Positions 46,283 through 53,843 of a stretch of 64,000 bases of DNA are shown here, piece by piece. The DNA is taken from contig CANNBP010000004.1 in assembly GCA_947502885.1 (NCBI GenBank), forward strand, positions 124,001 through 188,000, written 5' to 3'. Both the position numbers and the translations under genes were made by a program. The notes beneath the pieces are model-generated. The model was not told the origin of the DNA. It worked only from the letters and a program-made list of their open reading frames with translations, and ran no database searches. Every line of letters starts with the position of its first letter. Within the stretch, counting starts at the first letter, position 1. This stretch comes from an uncultured Aquimarina sp. (GTDB taxonomy: Bacteria > Bacteroidota > Bacteroidia > Flavobacteriales > Flavobacteriaceae).

Positions 46283-46954
46283 TTGCTTGAGAAAGATCTA
46301 TTACATAGAAAAACACAGTTAACCAGAAAATCTATTATTTCTATTATCGTTATTTGGTTTTTCATACTTTTAGAAGTCACAACTATTTTATTTGGATATG
46401 AAAAACTGTTCTCTTATGCTATAATACTAAGCATGTTATGCAATTTAGGTTTTATCTTATGGAGTTCGATAATAAGCAACAGGTTTATTTTAGGACTTCT
46501 AATTCCTTTTACCTTAGGTATGATAATAGAATACGTCGGGGTTAATTATGGGGTGATTTTTGGAGAATACACATACGGTGATAGTTTAGGAATAAAAATA
46601 CTTGGTGTTCCATTAATTGTTGGAATAAACTGGTCTACGATTATTTACTGTACATCAGGAATTGCGGGAAAAATCAGCGCTAACAAACTGGTTGTATCTG
46701 CACTAGGCGCTTTATTGTTTGTAGCCTTGGATATTATCATAGAAGCTTCTGCACATAGATTTGACTTTTGGAAGACTGAAGTTTTGATTCCAAATCTTAA
46801 TGATTATGTCGGATGGCTCGTGGCTACTTTTATTGTTCATTTTTTATTTCTTAAAGTAATCAAAGTATTTAATTATACCATAGCCATACACATCTTCACT
46901 TCTATTTTTATCATTAACATCATATTAATCTACTTTACCAACACTATTATGTAG
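46283..46954 (+). CDS. carotenoid biosynthesis protein (CruF/DUF422-like)
   Basis: 223 residues, TTG start at 46283. About six or seven membrane helices. The conserved segment GMIIEYVGVNYGVIFGEYTYGDSLGIKILGVPLIVGINW is the mark of the DUF422 family, which includes CruF, the carotenoid 1,2-hydratase, and related carotenoid-pathway membrane proteins; ALDIIIEASAHRFDFWK is the second conserved loop. Which carotenoid step it performs cannot be told. No other carotenoid gene is nearby. The promoter is not clear. Confidence 0.82.
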   Translation: MLEKDLLHRKTQLTRKSIISIIVIWFFILLEVTTILFGYEKLFSYAIILSMLCNLGFILWSSIISNRFILGLLIPFTLGMIIEYVGVNYGVIFGEYTYGDSLGIKILGVPLIVGINWSTIIYCTSGIAGKISANKLVVSALGALLFVALDIIIEASAHRFDFWKTEVLIPNLNDYVGWLVATFIVHFLFLKVIKVFNYTIAIHIFTSIFIINIILIYFTNTIM

Positions 46955-47113
46955 TAGAAATACCCTATACTTCTTAAAGGAATTAAAGTTACCGCTATCC
47001 CAAACAAAAATTAAAAACAACCTTACTATTACAAAATATTAGAATAATCATTTACAAGATTAACCTTCTAATAAGTATTTGAAAATAGTACCTAGACATT
47101 TGTAAAATAAGTA

Positions 47114-47121
47114 TATTTTTG
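47114..47121 (+). promoter_or_regulatory. -7 box of the TIGR02117 gene
   Basis: TATTTTTG, 27 bases before the ATG at 47149; no properly spaced TTG. Confidence 0.45.
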
Positions 47122-47148
47122 TCATGTATTGTAGGTATAAATTCTTAA

Positions 47149-47796
47149 ATGAAACTATCAAACAAAATATTAAAATATTTAGGATACATTCTAACCTTAC
47201 CTTTTATATATATTGTCATATCAATGACTCTTTCTTATATACCAATAAACAGTAAGAACAATAACACCGTAAAAGATCACACTGTTTATTTAAGCACAAA
47301 CGGTATTCATCTAGAAATAATAATACATAAAAAAGACTTAACTCCAATCATTCTTGCAGGACAAGTATACAATGATCAGGCTCAATACTTTTCGTTTGGT
47401 TGGGGTGATAAAAGTTTTTATGTAGACACACCCACTTGGGATGATTTTACTATACTAAAAGGCCTTGAAGCTCTTTTTTTGATAAGCCCTTCATTATTGC
47501 ATGTTACGCGATATACCAAAACACAAAAACACTGGGTTGCTTTACAAATAGATTCAAAACAATTAAAGGAACTTAATAACTATATTAGCGCTACTTTTAG
47601 ACTAGATCTTAATCAAGAAAAAATGCTTTTACCGGGGTTAGGATACCATAAAAACGACGATTTTTATGAAGCAATGGGAAGCTACACTTGTTTTTATACC
47701 TGTAACAGTTGGGTTAATTCTGCACTAAAACAAAGTGGTATAAAAAGTTGCCTATGGACACCTTATGATTTTGGATTACTATCGATGCATCAGTAA
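47149..47796 (+). CDS. TIGR02117/DUF2459 family protein
   Basis: 215 residues. One N-terminal membrane helix (YILTLPFIYIVISMTLSYI), then a domain with STNGIHLEIIIHKKDL, FGWGDKSFYVDTPTWDDFT, LGYHKNDDFYEAMGSYTCFYTCNSWVNSALKQSG. This matches the family named from proteins near urease genes (TIGR02117), of unknown function. A conserved SYTCFYTCNSW stretch with two cysteines hints at an enzyme active site, but I cannot name it. No urease genes are nearby. Confidence 0.85.
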   Translation: MKLSNKILKYLGYILTLPFIYIVISMTLSYIPINSKNNNTVKDHTVYLSTNGIHLEIIIHKKDLTPIILAGQVYNDQAQYFSFGWGDKSFYVDTPTWDDFTILKGLEALFLISPSLLHVTRYTKTQKHWVALQIDSKQLKELNNYISATFRLDLNQEKMLLPGLGYHKNDDFYEAMGSYTCFYTCNSWVNSALKQSGIKSCLWTPYDFGLLSMHQ

Positions 47797-47799
47797 AAA

Positions 47800-47836
47800 A
47801 GACCTGCTTGTCAAAAAAAAACACACAAACAGGTCT
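47800..47836. terminator. bidirectional hairpin between the TIGR02117 and fasciclin genes
   Basis: AGACCTG-c-TTGT pairs with ACAA-a-CAGGTCT across an A-rich loop. The T-runs are weak, so efficiency is uncertain. Confidence 0.5.
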
Positions 47837-47852
47837 ATTAACACTTATGTTA

Positions 47853-48452
47853 CTATTTTTTGGGCATCATTACATTATCAAGCGTATGAATTAACCCGTT
47901 AGAAGCTTCTACATCTGTAGTCATCAAGGTACCACCATTTCCATTTTTATCGATAAGAAATATTCGATTGCGTTTTAATGTAACAGTTAATAATTCACCT
48001 CCTAAAGTTTCTAATTTCACACTTCCACCATTCTTTCTAATCGAATTCACAAGTTCTTCTTCACCAAGTACTTGAGGAACAATATGACACTTCAAAATTT
48101 CATTAAGTTTGTCACTATTCTCTGGCAGCAGCCATTTTTTAATGGTATTTCCAGAAAACCGATCAAAAGCAACATTTGCCGGCGCAAAAATTGTATACGA
48201 CCCTTTTGAATCAAGAACTTTTGAAATTCCTGTTACGCGCATTGCAGAGCTTAAAATTGAAAAACCTTTATCAATCCCAGTAAATTTGGTTATTGTAGGC
48301 AATGCATTAATCTTCTTAGGCATATTATAGTTTTGAGCTATCAATTTACCCTGTGCATCGTGTTTAGTTAGTTCTTCTTTATTTTTACCACACCCAATAA
48401 TTATCAAATAACCAAATAAAATAAAAATTGGTAGTCTATTTTTAATTTTCAT
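47853..48452 (-). CDS. fasciclin (FAS1) domain lipoprotein
   Basis: 199 residues from the ATG at 48452, chosen because it opens into a lipoprotein signal (MKIKNRLPIFILFGYLIIIGC, Cys21); a GTG-type extension upstream is unlikely. One FAS1 domain (about 60-195): FSILSSAMRVTGISKVLDSKGSYTIFAPANVAFDRFSGNTIKKWL, ILKCHIVPQVL, and the final LIHTLDNVMMPKK. FAS1 domains mediate cell-surface adhesion in other organisms; here the protein should sit in a membrane facing the periplasm or surface. Function not tested by context. Confidence 0.9.
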   Translation of the reverse strand: MKIKNRLPIFILFGYLIIIGCGKNKEELTKHDAQGKLIAQNYNMPKKINALPTITKFTGIDKGFSILSSAMRVTGISKVLDSKGSYTIFAPANVAFDRFSGNTIKKWLLPENSDKLNEILKCHIVPQVLGEEELVNSIRKNGGSVKLETLGGELLTVTLKRNRIFLIDKNGNGGTLMTTDVEASNGLIHTLDNVMMPKK

Positions 48453-48672
48453 AGCGTTTTGTTTTTTACAAGCTTGCCCAAATACTCTCAACGGTTTTTA
48501 AAAACTTTATTTCCAATAAAAAAAACCAAAGCCCTTGTGTTACCTTTTAAAAACGATCAACAAGTATTTTACTTCGATAAATTCCAGTTAAACAAATGTT
48601 AAATGATCGCCAATAATACTACCTAACGAAAATCAATACTCACCAATTTCACGCTCCTATTTCTAAAACAAA

Positions 48673-48699
48673 ACAGGCTCTCTAAATAAGAGAACCTGT
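48673..48699 (-). terminator. terminator of obgE
   Basis: ACAGG-c-TCTC (48673-48682) pairs with GAGA-a-CCTGT (48690-48699), loop of seven, T-rich on the minus-strand exit side. Confidence 0.7.
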
Positions 48700-48779
48700 A
48701 TTAATTTATTATGATGCTTATTCTAAAAACATTGTATTTAAGGTGTCGTTACTGACAACTTAACTTTTTTTACTACTAT

Positions 48780-49778
48780 CTATTCATTAAGCATATGCCA
48801 TAACTTATCCTTTAGTTCCTGCAAACCTTGCTGTGCAACTGATGAAATAAACAAATAAGGAATATTTAACTGTTGATCAAGCTCAGTCTTTAGCTCGATT
48901 TTTAATTCATCATCAAGCATATCACATTTAGAAATTGCTATCAGGCGTTCTTTATCCAACAAGTCTGGATTATACCTACGTAATTCATCTAGCAAAATTT
49001 CATATTGTTCTTTAATATCATTTGCATCTGCTGGTATCAAGAATAACAAGGTAGAATTACGTTCTATATGACGTAAAAAACGATGTCCTATTCCTTTTCC
49101 TTCTGCCGCTCCTTCTATGATACCAGGTATATCTGCCATCACAAAAGTTTGAAAATCCCTATACTCTACAATCCCAAGGTTTGGTTTTAGAGTTGTAAAT
49201 TCATAATCAGCAATTTTAGGCTTTGCAGAGGTAATAACCGACAACAAAGTAGATTTTCCGGCATTAGGAAAACCAACTAGACCAACATCGGCCAATACTT
49301 TAAGCTCAAGAGTAATATCATATTCCTGACCTTCAATTCCTGGCTGAGCATATCTTGGAGTTTGATTTGTTGGGCTTTTAAAATGCCAATTACCTCTTCC
49401 TCCTTTACCTCCTGCAGCAACAGTATATTCTTGACCAATCTCTGTAATCTCTTTAATAACAGCTTGAGTCTCACTATCTCGAATCACTGTTCCCAAAGGC
49501 ACATCTATATATACATCTGCCCCATCTGCTCCAGTACTCCTACTTTTACTACCATGTCCCCCATGCTCTGCTCTAAAATGTCTTTTAAATTTAAGATGAA
49601 ATAAAGTCCACATATTAGGATTTGCCCTTACAATCACATGACCTCCTCGTCCTCCATCACCACCATCGGGACCTCCTTTGGTAATATACTTTTCACGATG
49701 TAAATGTACCGATCCCTTACCTCCGTTTCCAGAAGACACATGCAACTTTACATAATCTACAAAATTCCCTTCAGTCAT
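48780..49778 (-). CDS. obgE: GTPase ObgE/CgtA
   Basis: 332 residues, essential-type GTPase linked to ribosome assembly and stress. An N-terminal glycine-rich Obg fold (about 1-158: [32 protein letters not shown]..) precedes the G domain with G1 [12 protein letters not shown]2 in [26 protein letters not shown] and the G4 motif SKCDMLD. The C-terminal OCT extension of some bacteria is absent, as usual in Bacteroidetes. Follows the HPRT-Adk gene by 55 bases on the same strand, so they may be co-transcribed. Confidence 0.96.
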   Translation of the reverse strand: MTEGNFVDYVKLHVSSGNGGKGSVHLHREKYITKGGPDGGDGGRGGHVIVRANPNMWTLFHLKFKRHFRAEHGGHGSKSRSTGADGADVYIDVPLGTVIRDSETQAVIKEITEIGQEYTVAAGGKGGRGNWHFKSPTNQTPRYAQPGIEGQEYDITLELKVLADVGLVGFPNAGKSTLLSVITSAKPKIADYEFTTLKPNLGIVEYRDFQTFVMADIPGIIEGAAEGKGIGHRFLRHIERNSTLLFLIPADANDIKEQYEILLDELRRYNPDLLDKERLIAISKCDMLDDELKIELKTELDQQLNIPYLFISSVAQQGLQELKDKLWHMLNE

Positions 49779-49833
49779 AATTCTCTTTGTTCATTTACAA
49801 GTTTCACCTCAATAGTTAGTTTTTAAAACAAAA

Positions 49834-50940
49834 TTATAATTTGTCAATTACCGCACTTAAACGCTCTGTAATTTCATCAATAGCACCAACACCATCTACA
49901 CCGAAATACTTATCTTGTTTTTGGTAGTAATTCTTTAATATAGCTGTTTCGTCATAATATACTTTGATTCTATTACGTATCACATCTTCATCTGCATCAT
50001 CAGCTCTACCAGAAGTCTCTCCTCTTTGCAACAATCTTTTTACCAAAATCTCATCTTCAACTTCTAAGGCTACCATGGCACTTACTTCAACTCCTTTAGA
50101 ACTTAATAATTCTGATAACGAATCTGCTTGAGCCTCTGTTCTAGGAAAACCATCAAAAATAAAACCTTTTGCATCGGGTGTCTTATCCACCTCAGCATTA
50201 AGCATATTAATAGTAACTTCATCTGGCACTAATTGTCCCTTATCAATATACGATTTTGCGAGCGTTCCTAGTTCTGTTGCATTCTTTATATTGTATCTAA
50301 ACACATCTCCCGTAGAAATATGTACAAGATCATATTTTTGCTTTAAAACTTCTGCTTGTGTTCCTTTTCCAGCTCCCGGAGGGCCAAATAACACCAAATT
50401 TGTCATGTTGTTTGATTTTAATTGGTAAATTTCATTAAGATTACGCCCCAACCCATTATAATCGAGACCATAACCTACTATAAATCTATTCGGAATTTCA
50501 ATCCCTATATAATCTAAAATTATTTCTTTATTATATACTTCAGGTTTATAAAATAAGGTAGCAATCTTTATTTCAGAACACCCTTGATTTTTCAACAAGG
50601 TCACAATAGTTTCTAATGTATTTCCAGTATCTACGATGTCTTCTAAAACAACAACAGTTCTACCAGTTACATCTTCATTTAACCCCACTAATTGCTTTAC
50701 CGTTTGGGTAGATTTCACCCCTTCATAAGAAGCTAATTTCACAAAACTAACTTCACAATTATAATTAAATCTTTTTGCAATTTCTGAAACGAAGATAAAA
50801 GCACCATTTAACACCCCAATAAACAAAGGGTTTTTATTTGCTAAGTCTTGATTAAGCTTATCCCCTATAGTATCTATTGCCTCTAGAATCGTATCTTCTG
50901 CAATGAATGGAACAAACTGTAAATCATGGAGTTTTATCAT
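49834..50940 (-). CDS. adk: hypoxanthine phosphoribosyltransferase fused to adenylate kinase
   Basis: 368 residues in one frame. The N-terminal part (1 to about 175) is a HPRT-like purine phosphoribosyltransferase: IGVLNGAFIFVSEI, CEVSFVKLASYEG, PRPP loop VVVLEDIVDTGNTLE, IEIPNRFIVGYGLDYNGLGRNL. A linker of only four residues (KSNN) leads to Met179, after which an adenylate kinase begins: P-loop FGPPGAGKGTQAEVL, HISTGDVFRY, GFPRTEAQAD, and a short LID (RGETSGRADD). The fusion is known in Flavobacteriaceae. An internal ATG at 50406 is preceded by A-rich sequence, so a free adenylate kinase could also be made (inference). Symbol given for the kinase half. Confidence 0.93.
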   Translation of the reverse strand: MIKLHDLQFVPFIAEDTILEAIDTIGDKLNQDLANKNPLFIGVLNGAFIFVSEIAKRFNYNCEVSFVKLASYEGVKSTQTVKQLVGLNEDVTGRTVVVLEDIVDTGNTLETIVTLLKNQGCSEIKIATLFYKPEVYNKEIILDYIGIEIPNRFIVGYGLDYNGLGRNLNEIYQLKSNNMTNLVLFGPPGAGKGTQAEVLKQKYDLVHISTGDVFRYNIKNATELGTLAKSYIDKGQLVPDEVTINMLNAEVDKTPDAKGFIFDGFPRTEAQADSLSELLSSKGVEVSAMVALEVEDEILVKRLLQRGETSGRADDADEDVIRNRIKVYYDETAILKNYYQKQDKYFGVDGVGAIDEITERLSAVIDKL

Positions 50941-50984
50941 CCTACTTTTATAGTTTCTGAATATATTTTTAAAATTTTAAGGCG

Positions 50985-50992
50985 CAAAGATA
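50985..50992 (-). promoter_or_regulatory. -7 box of the HPRT-Adk gene
   Basis: TATCTTTG on the minus strand, 44 bases before the ATG at 50940. No TTG at the expected distance. Confidence 0.45.
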
Positions 50993-51139
50993 GTGATTAG
51001 TAGTGAGCATAACTAATAGCTTTTTAACTGCATACTCATTTACATAATGAATAGCTTTATAATCACATTAAAAATAGATTTATCAATCCTAAACCATGCA
51101 TTTACATCACATTATTATGGTTATTCCTTTTGAAAAAAT

Positions 51140-51147
51140 TATTTTTG
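51140..51147 (+). promoter_or_regulatory. -7 box of purK
   Basis: TATTTTTG, 31 bases before the purK ATG; -33 element unclear. Confidence 0.5.
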
Positions 51148-51178
51148 CACTTTTAAAACAAATTTTGAACCCCAAAAA

Positions 51179-52336
51179 ATGACAAATTTTTTTTCATCAG
51201 GTTTTACATTAGGAATATTAGGAGGAGGCCAGTTAGGCAAAATGATGCTTTACGAAACTCGCAAATATGATATTAAAACTCATGTTCTTGATCCAAGCAC
51301 AGATGCTCCCAGCAAAATAGCTTGTGATCAATTTGAACAAGGTGACTTAATGGATTATAAAACCGTATACAATTTTGGAAAAAACGTTGATGTTTTAACT
51401 TTTGAAATTGAATCAGTAAATTTAAAAGCACTTAAACAACTCGAAAAAGAAGGTATCAAAGTATATCCAAGTTCAGACACCTTAGAAAAAATACAGAATA
51501 AAGGGAAACAAAAACTTTTTTACAAAGAGCATATGATCCCTACAGCGCCTTTTAAGCGTTTTTCTAATAAAGCACATCTTACTGAAGGAATAACTAGTAA
51601 TAGAATCAAGTTACCTTTTGTATGGAAAAGTACTCAAGGTGGATATGATGGTAACGGAGTGTCTATTATTAAATCTGGAGCAGACATAGCCAAACTACCG
51701 GACACAGAATGTATCGCAGAAGAATTAATTGATTTCAAAAATGAACTTGCCGTTATTGTCGTTCGCACCCCTAGCAAAGAAATAAGAACATATCCTGTTG
51801 TTGAAATGGAGTTTCACCCAGAAGCTAACCAGGTTGAATACGTGATATGTCCAGCAAGAATTAGTGATAATATTGCTCAAAAAGCTCTAGCAGTTGCACA
51901 AAAGGTATCTAGTGCGTTTGAGCATGTTGGTGTGCTTGCAGTAGAGATGTTTTTAACAAAAGATGATGAAATACTAGTTAACGAAGTAGCCCCCAGACCA
52001 CATAATAGTGGGCATTATAGTATTGAAGCTAGCTACACAAATCAATTTGACCAACATATTAGAGCTGTACTTGACCTACCCTTAGGAGCAACACAAAGTA
52101 AAGTTGCCGGAATCATGGTTAACCTAGTAGGTGCAGAAGGATATACAGGTAATGTAGTTTACAAAAACATAGATAAAATAATGAAAATGGATGGAGTAAC
52201 CCCGCATATCTATGGAAAAAAACAAACACGGCCTTATCGAAAAATGGGACATGTTACCATTATCCATGAAGACATTAGTATTGCTAGAGAAATTGCAGAG
52301 GACGTAAAAAACACCATTCAAGTAATTAGTAAATAA
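51179..52336 (+). CDS. purK: N5-carboxyaminoimidazole ribonucleotide synthase
   Basis: 385 residues. ATP-grasp enzyme of purine synthesis, AIR + bicarbonate + ATP to N5-CAIR. Visible: LGILGGGQLGKMMLYETRKYDIKTHVLDP, TFEIESVN, KQKLFYKEHMIPTAPF, LPFVWKSTQGGYDGNGVSI, EVAPRPHNSGHYSIEA, and KMGHVTI near the end. Complete ATP-grasp core. First gene of a purK-purE operon, 55 bases before purE. Confidence 0.96.
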   Translation: MTNFFSSGFTLGILGGGQLGKMMLYETRKYDIKTHVLDPSTDAPSKIACDQFEQGDLMDYKTVYNFGKNVDVLTFEIESVNLKALKQLEKEGIKVYPSSDTLEKIQNKGKQKLFYKEHMIPTAPFKRFSNKAHLTEGITSNRIKLPFVWKSTQGGYDGNGVSIIKSGADIAKLPDTECIAEELIDFKNELAVIVVRTPSKEIRTYPVVEMEFHPEANQVEYVICPARISDNIAQKALAVAQKVSSAFEHVGVLAVEMFLTKDDEILVNEVAPRPHNSGHYSIEASYTNQFDQHIRAVLDLPLGATQSKVAGIMVNLVGAEGYTGNVVYKNIDKIMKMDGVTPHIYGKKQTRPYRKMGHVTIIHEDISIAREIAEDVKNTIQVISK

Positions 52337-52391
52337 CAAAATAGATTGTATTCTACAGATCAAAATAAACACATCAAAAAAACACAAAATA

Positions 52392-52880
52392 ATGAGTAAG
52401 GTTGGAATTATAATGGGTAGTACAAGTGATATGCCAGTAATGGAAAAAGCTGTTGAAATATTACGAGGTTTTGATATTGAAGTAGAAGTTGACATCGTAT
52501 CTGCGCATCGAACTCCAGAAAAACTGTTTGATTATGCAAAAAACGCACACACCAGAGGGATTTCTGTTATTATAGCTGGGGCAGGCGGAGCTGCTCATCT
52601 TCCGGGAATGGTTGCTTCATTATCCCCATTACCAGTTATCGGTGTTCCTGTAAAATCTCGTAATTCTATTGATGGATGGGATTCTGTTTTATCTATACTT
52701 CAAATGCCTGGAGGGGTTCCAGTTGCTACAGTTGCTTTAGATGGGGCTCAAAATGCAGGTATTTTAGCAGCGCAAATCATAGGAGCTGGTGATCATAGCG
52801 TTTTAAATAAAATCATAGACTACAAAGAAGGTTTAAAGCAAAAAGTTATCGAAGGAGCTAAACAAATAAAAAAGAGCTAA
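52392..52880 (+). CDS. purE: N5-CAIR mutase
   Basis: 162 residues, normal length. Converts N5-CAIR to CAIR. Signature GIIMGSTSDMPVMEKAVEIL, the active-site SAHRTPEKLFDYAKNA, and IIAGAGGAAHLPGMVASLSPLPVIGVPV. Ends in a strong terminator and is followed by a large gap. Confidence 0.97.
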   Translation: MSKVGIIMGSTSDMPVMEKAVEILRGFDIEVEVDIVSAHRTPEKLFDYAKNAHTRGISVIIAGAGGAAHLPGMVASLSPLPVIGVPVKSRNSIDGWDSVLSILQMPGGVPVATVALDGAQNAGILAAQIIGAGDHSVLNKIIDYKEGLKQKVIEGAKQIKKS

Positions 52881-52899
52881 ACAAAACTATTAAAGCATA

Positions 52900-52930
52900 A
52901 AAAAAGGCATTCTGTAGAATGCCTTTTTTC
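52900..52930 (+). terminator. terminator of purK-purE
   Basis: Stem AAAAAAGGCATTCT / AGAATGCCTTTTTT (52900-52913 / 52916-52929), very short loop, T-run. Confidence 0.9.
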
Positions 52931-53261
52931 ATAAAATCTCTTCAAAATAACCAGTCTATATACCTAAATTTAAGAGTTTTGAGTGTCTTCAAACTTATAC
53001 TCACATTTACTTATACAAAATACCAACCCATACGATTATTAACCTCTTCATACTAACTATCTACCTACCTATTTACACCCTAAACTTTAGCCTCTGTTAT
53101 TGCATTAATCTGTCAAAGCTTGCCTTAACGTTTTGAGAACAGTTTTCCACAATGGATACCTCATGAGTCCGCTCGAAGGTAATCGACTCTAAAAATCACT
53201 ATTTTATAATGCTGCTCTGTTGAAATAATTTAGAATTGGAAATATTTCCTGAATTTTAGGC
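52931..53261. other. gene-free left part of the purE-M3 peptidase gap
   Basis: No ORF of note. A patch at about 53111-53197 is less AT-rich than its surroundings and has weak local inverted repeats (GAGTC..GACTC, TACCT..AGGTA); it may be a gene remnant or an RNA. A minus-strand promoter-like string (TAAGTTTG at 52990-52997, TTG 18 bases further) is also present, but such matches arise by chance in AT-rich DNA. Confidence 0.4.
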
Positions 53262-53295
53262 AAAAAAAGAAGAGCTACTTTGCAGTAGCTCTTCT
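53262..53295 (-). terminator. terminator of candidate small RNA A
   Basis: Perfect 12-bp stem AGAAGAGCTACT / AGTAGCTCTTCT (53268-53279 / 53284-53295), four-base loop, and seven T on the minus-strand exit side. No protein gene ends here on that strand. Confidence 0.85.
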
Positions 53296-53392
53296 GAATA
53301 TCAGGTCTTACAAAAGAAAATAACAATATTTATTAACCAACTTAAATATATTACACAAAAAATTCAACGTAAGACCATTACTCTTAAAACCT
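53262..53392 (-). ncRNA. candidate small RNA A, about 131 nt
   Basis: Minus-strand unit with a promoter (53397-53427) upstream and a terminator (53262-53295) at its end, and no plausible ORF (the first ATG stops after four codons). The transcript would begin AGGTTTTAAGAG. Two distant arms pair: GGTCTTAC (complement of 53369-53376) with GTAAGACC (complement of 53304-53311). Between them is an AU-rich hairpin, ATATTTA/TAAATAT (53326-53332 and 53343-53349) with a GUUGG-containing loop. A diverged copy of the entire unit lies about 318 bases away (candidate B). Predicted from sequence alone; function unknown. Confidence 0.6.
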
Positions 53393-53396
53393 GAAA

Positions 53397-53427
53397 CAAA
53401 GGTAAAACCTTACTTTTGTTACACCAA
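53397..53427 (-). promoter_or_regulatory. promoter of candidate small RNA A
   Basis: On the minus strand TTG (53425-53427), 20-base spacer, TACCTTTG (53397-53404). Full match to the Bacteroidetes promoter consensus. Confidence 0.75.
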
Positions 53428-53452
53428 ACAAGTATGGGGTAAATTTTATAAT

Positions 53453-53480
53453 TTTTCGACGAAAAACATATTTCATCGAC
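53453..53480 (-). promoter_or_regulatory. upstream TCGA element of small RNA A
   Basis: TTTTCGACGAA (53453-53463) lies 25 bases upstream of the -33 TTG, and a second TCGA (core CGA 53477-53479) follows exactly 20 bases further. The same pair, same spacing and same distance occurs upstream of candidate B. Confidence 0.5.
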
Positions 53481-53582
53481 AAAATACTCAATTTTAACTA
53501 AATTAACTATCGTATGATTGAAAAAACATACATCAAAATTCTATAAAACCATCAAAATTCATCGTTTTTGAAGAAAAATAGA

Positions 53583-53613
53583 AACAAAAGAGCCACAAAA
53601 ATTGCAGCTCTTT
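53583..53613 (-). terminator. terminator-like hairpin of candidate small RNA B
   Basis: AAAGAGC (53587-53593) / GCTCTTT (53607-53613), 13-base loop, T-rich exit on the minus strand (CTTTTGTTT). Weaker than that of A but at the same place. Confidence 0.6.
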
Positions 53614-53710
53614 CGATATATTTGGTCTTGCTATTAGAAACAATTATTAATATTCATACCCCAAATACTAATAATCTTTTATCCTAACACTTGACCATAC
53701 TAATAAACCT
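53583..53710 (-). ncRNA. candidate small RNA B, about 128 nt
   Basis: Diverged copy of candidate A with the same order of parts. The transcript would begin AGGTTTATTAG. TGGTC (complement of 53693-53697) can pair with GACCA (complement of 53623-53627). A central hairpin of 13 bp with two G-U pairs (53642-53654 with 53664-53676) has a nine-base loop UGGGGUAUG. The terminator hairpin is at the end. No ORF of note. The paired arms differ in sequence from A while pairing is retained, which supports an RNA structure. Function unknown. Confidence 0.55.
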
Positions 53711-53713
53711 ATT

Positions 53714-53746
53714 CAAATTTATTGGTATAAAATCTATTTGGCTCAA
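53714..53746 (-). promoter_or_regulatory. promoter of candidate small RNA B
   Basis: On the minus strand TTG (53744-53746), spacer of 22 bases, TAAATTTG (53714-53721). Confidence 0.65.
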
Positions 53747-53770
53747 AATCGACCCAATCAAAACCTTAGA

Positions 53771-53797
53771 TTTTCGATGAATGGTCATTTTTTTCGA
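53771..53797 (-). promoter_or_regulatory. upstream TCGA element of small RNA B
   Basis: TTTTCGATGAA (53771-53781) is 24 bases upstream of the -33 TTG; a second TCGA (core CGA 53795-53797) lies 20 bases beyond the first, as in unit A. Confidence 0.5.
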
Positions 53798-53843
53798 TAT
53801 AAGAACATAAAAATCATATTTAAAAGAAACTATAATAAAGCAT

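Noticed and set aside
52990..53018. A third minus-strand small RNA from the promoter-like match at 52990-53018
   Set aside because: The spacer of 18 is marginal, the downstream hairpin is the purE terminator, and it lacks the upstream TCGA sites and structure of units A and B.
53155..53189. Hammerhead-ribozyme-like string (CTCATGAGTCC..CTCGAAGG)
   Set aside because: The invariant G of CUGAUGA is C here, the GAAA segment is GAAGG, and no stem II (GUCC with GGAC) can form.
53262..53800. CRISPR-like array or insertion-sequence remnant as explanation for the tandem units
   Set aside because: Only two copies, diverged in sequence, no short exact repeats with spacers, no terminal inverted repeats or transposase fragments; promoters and terminators explain the units better.
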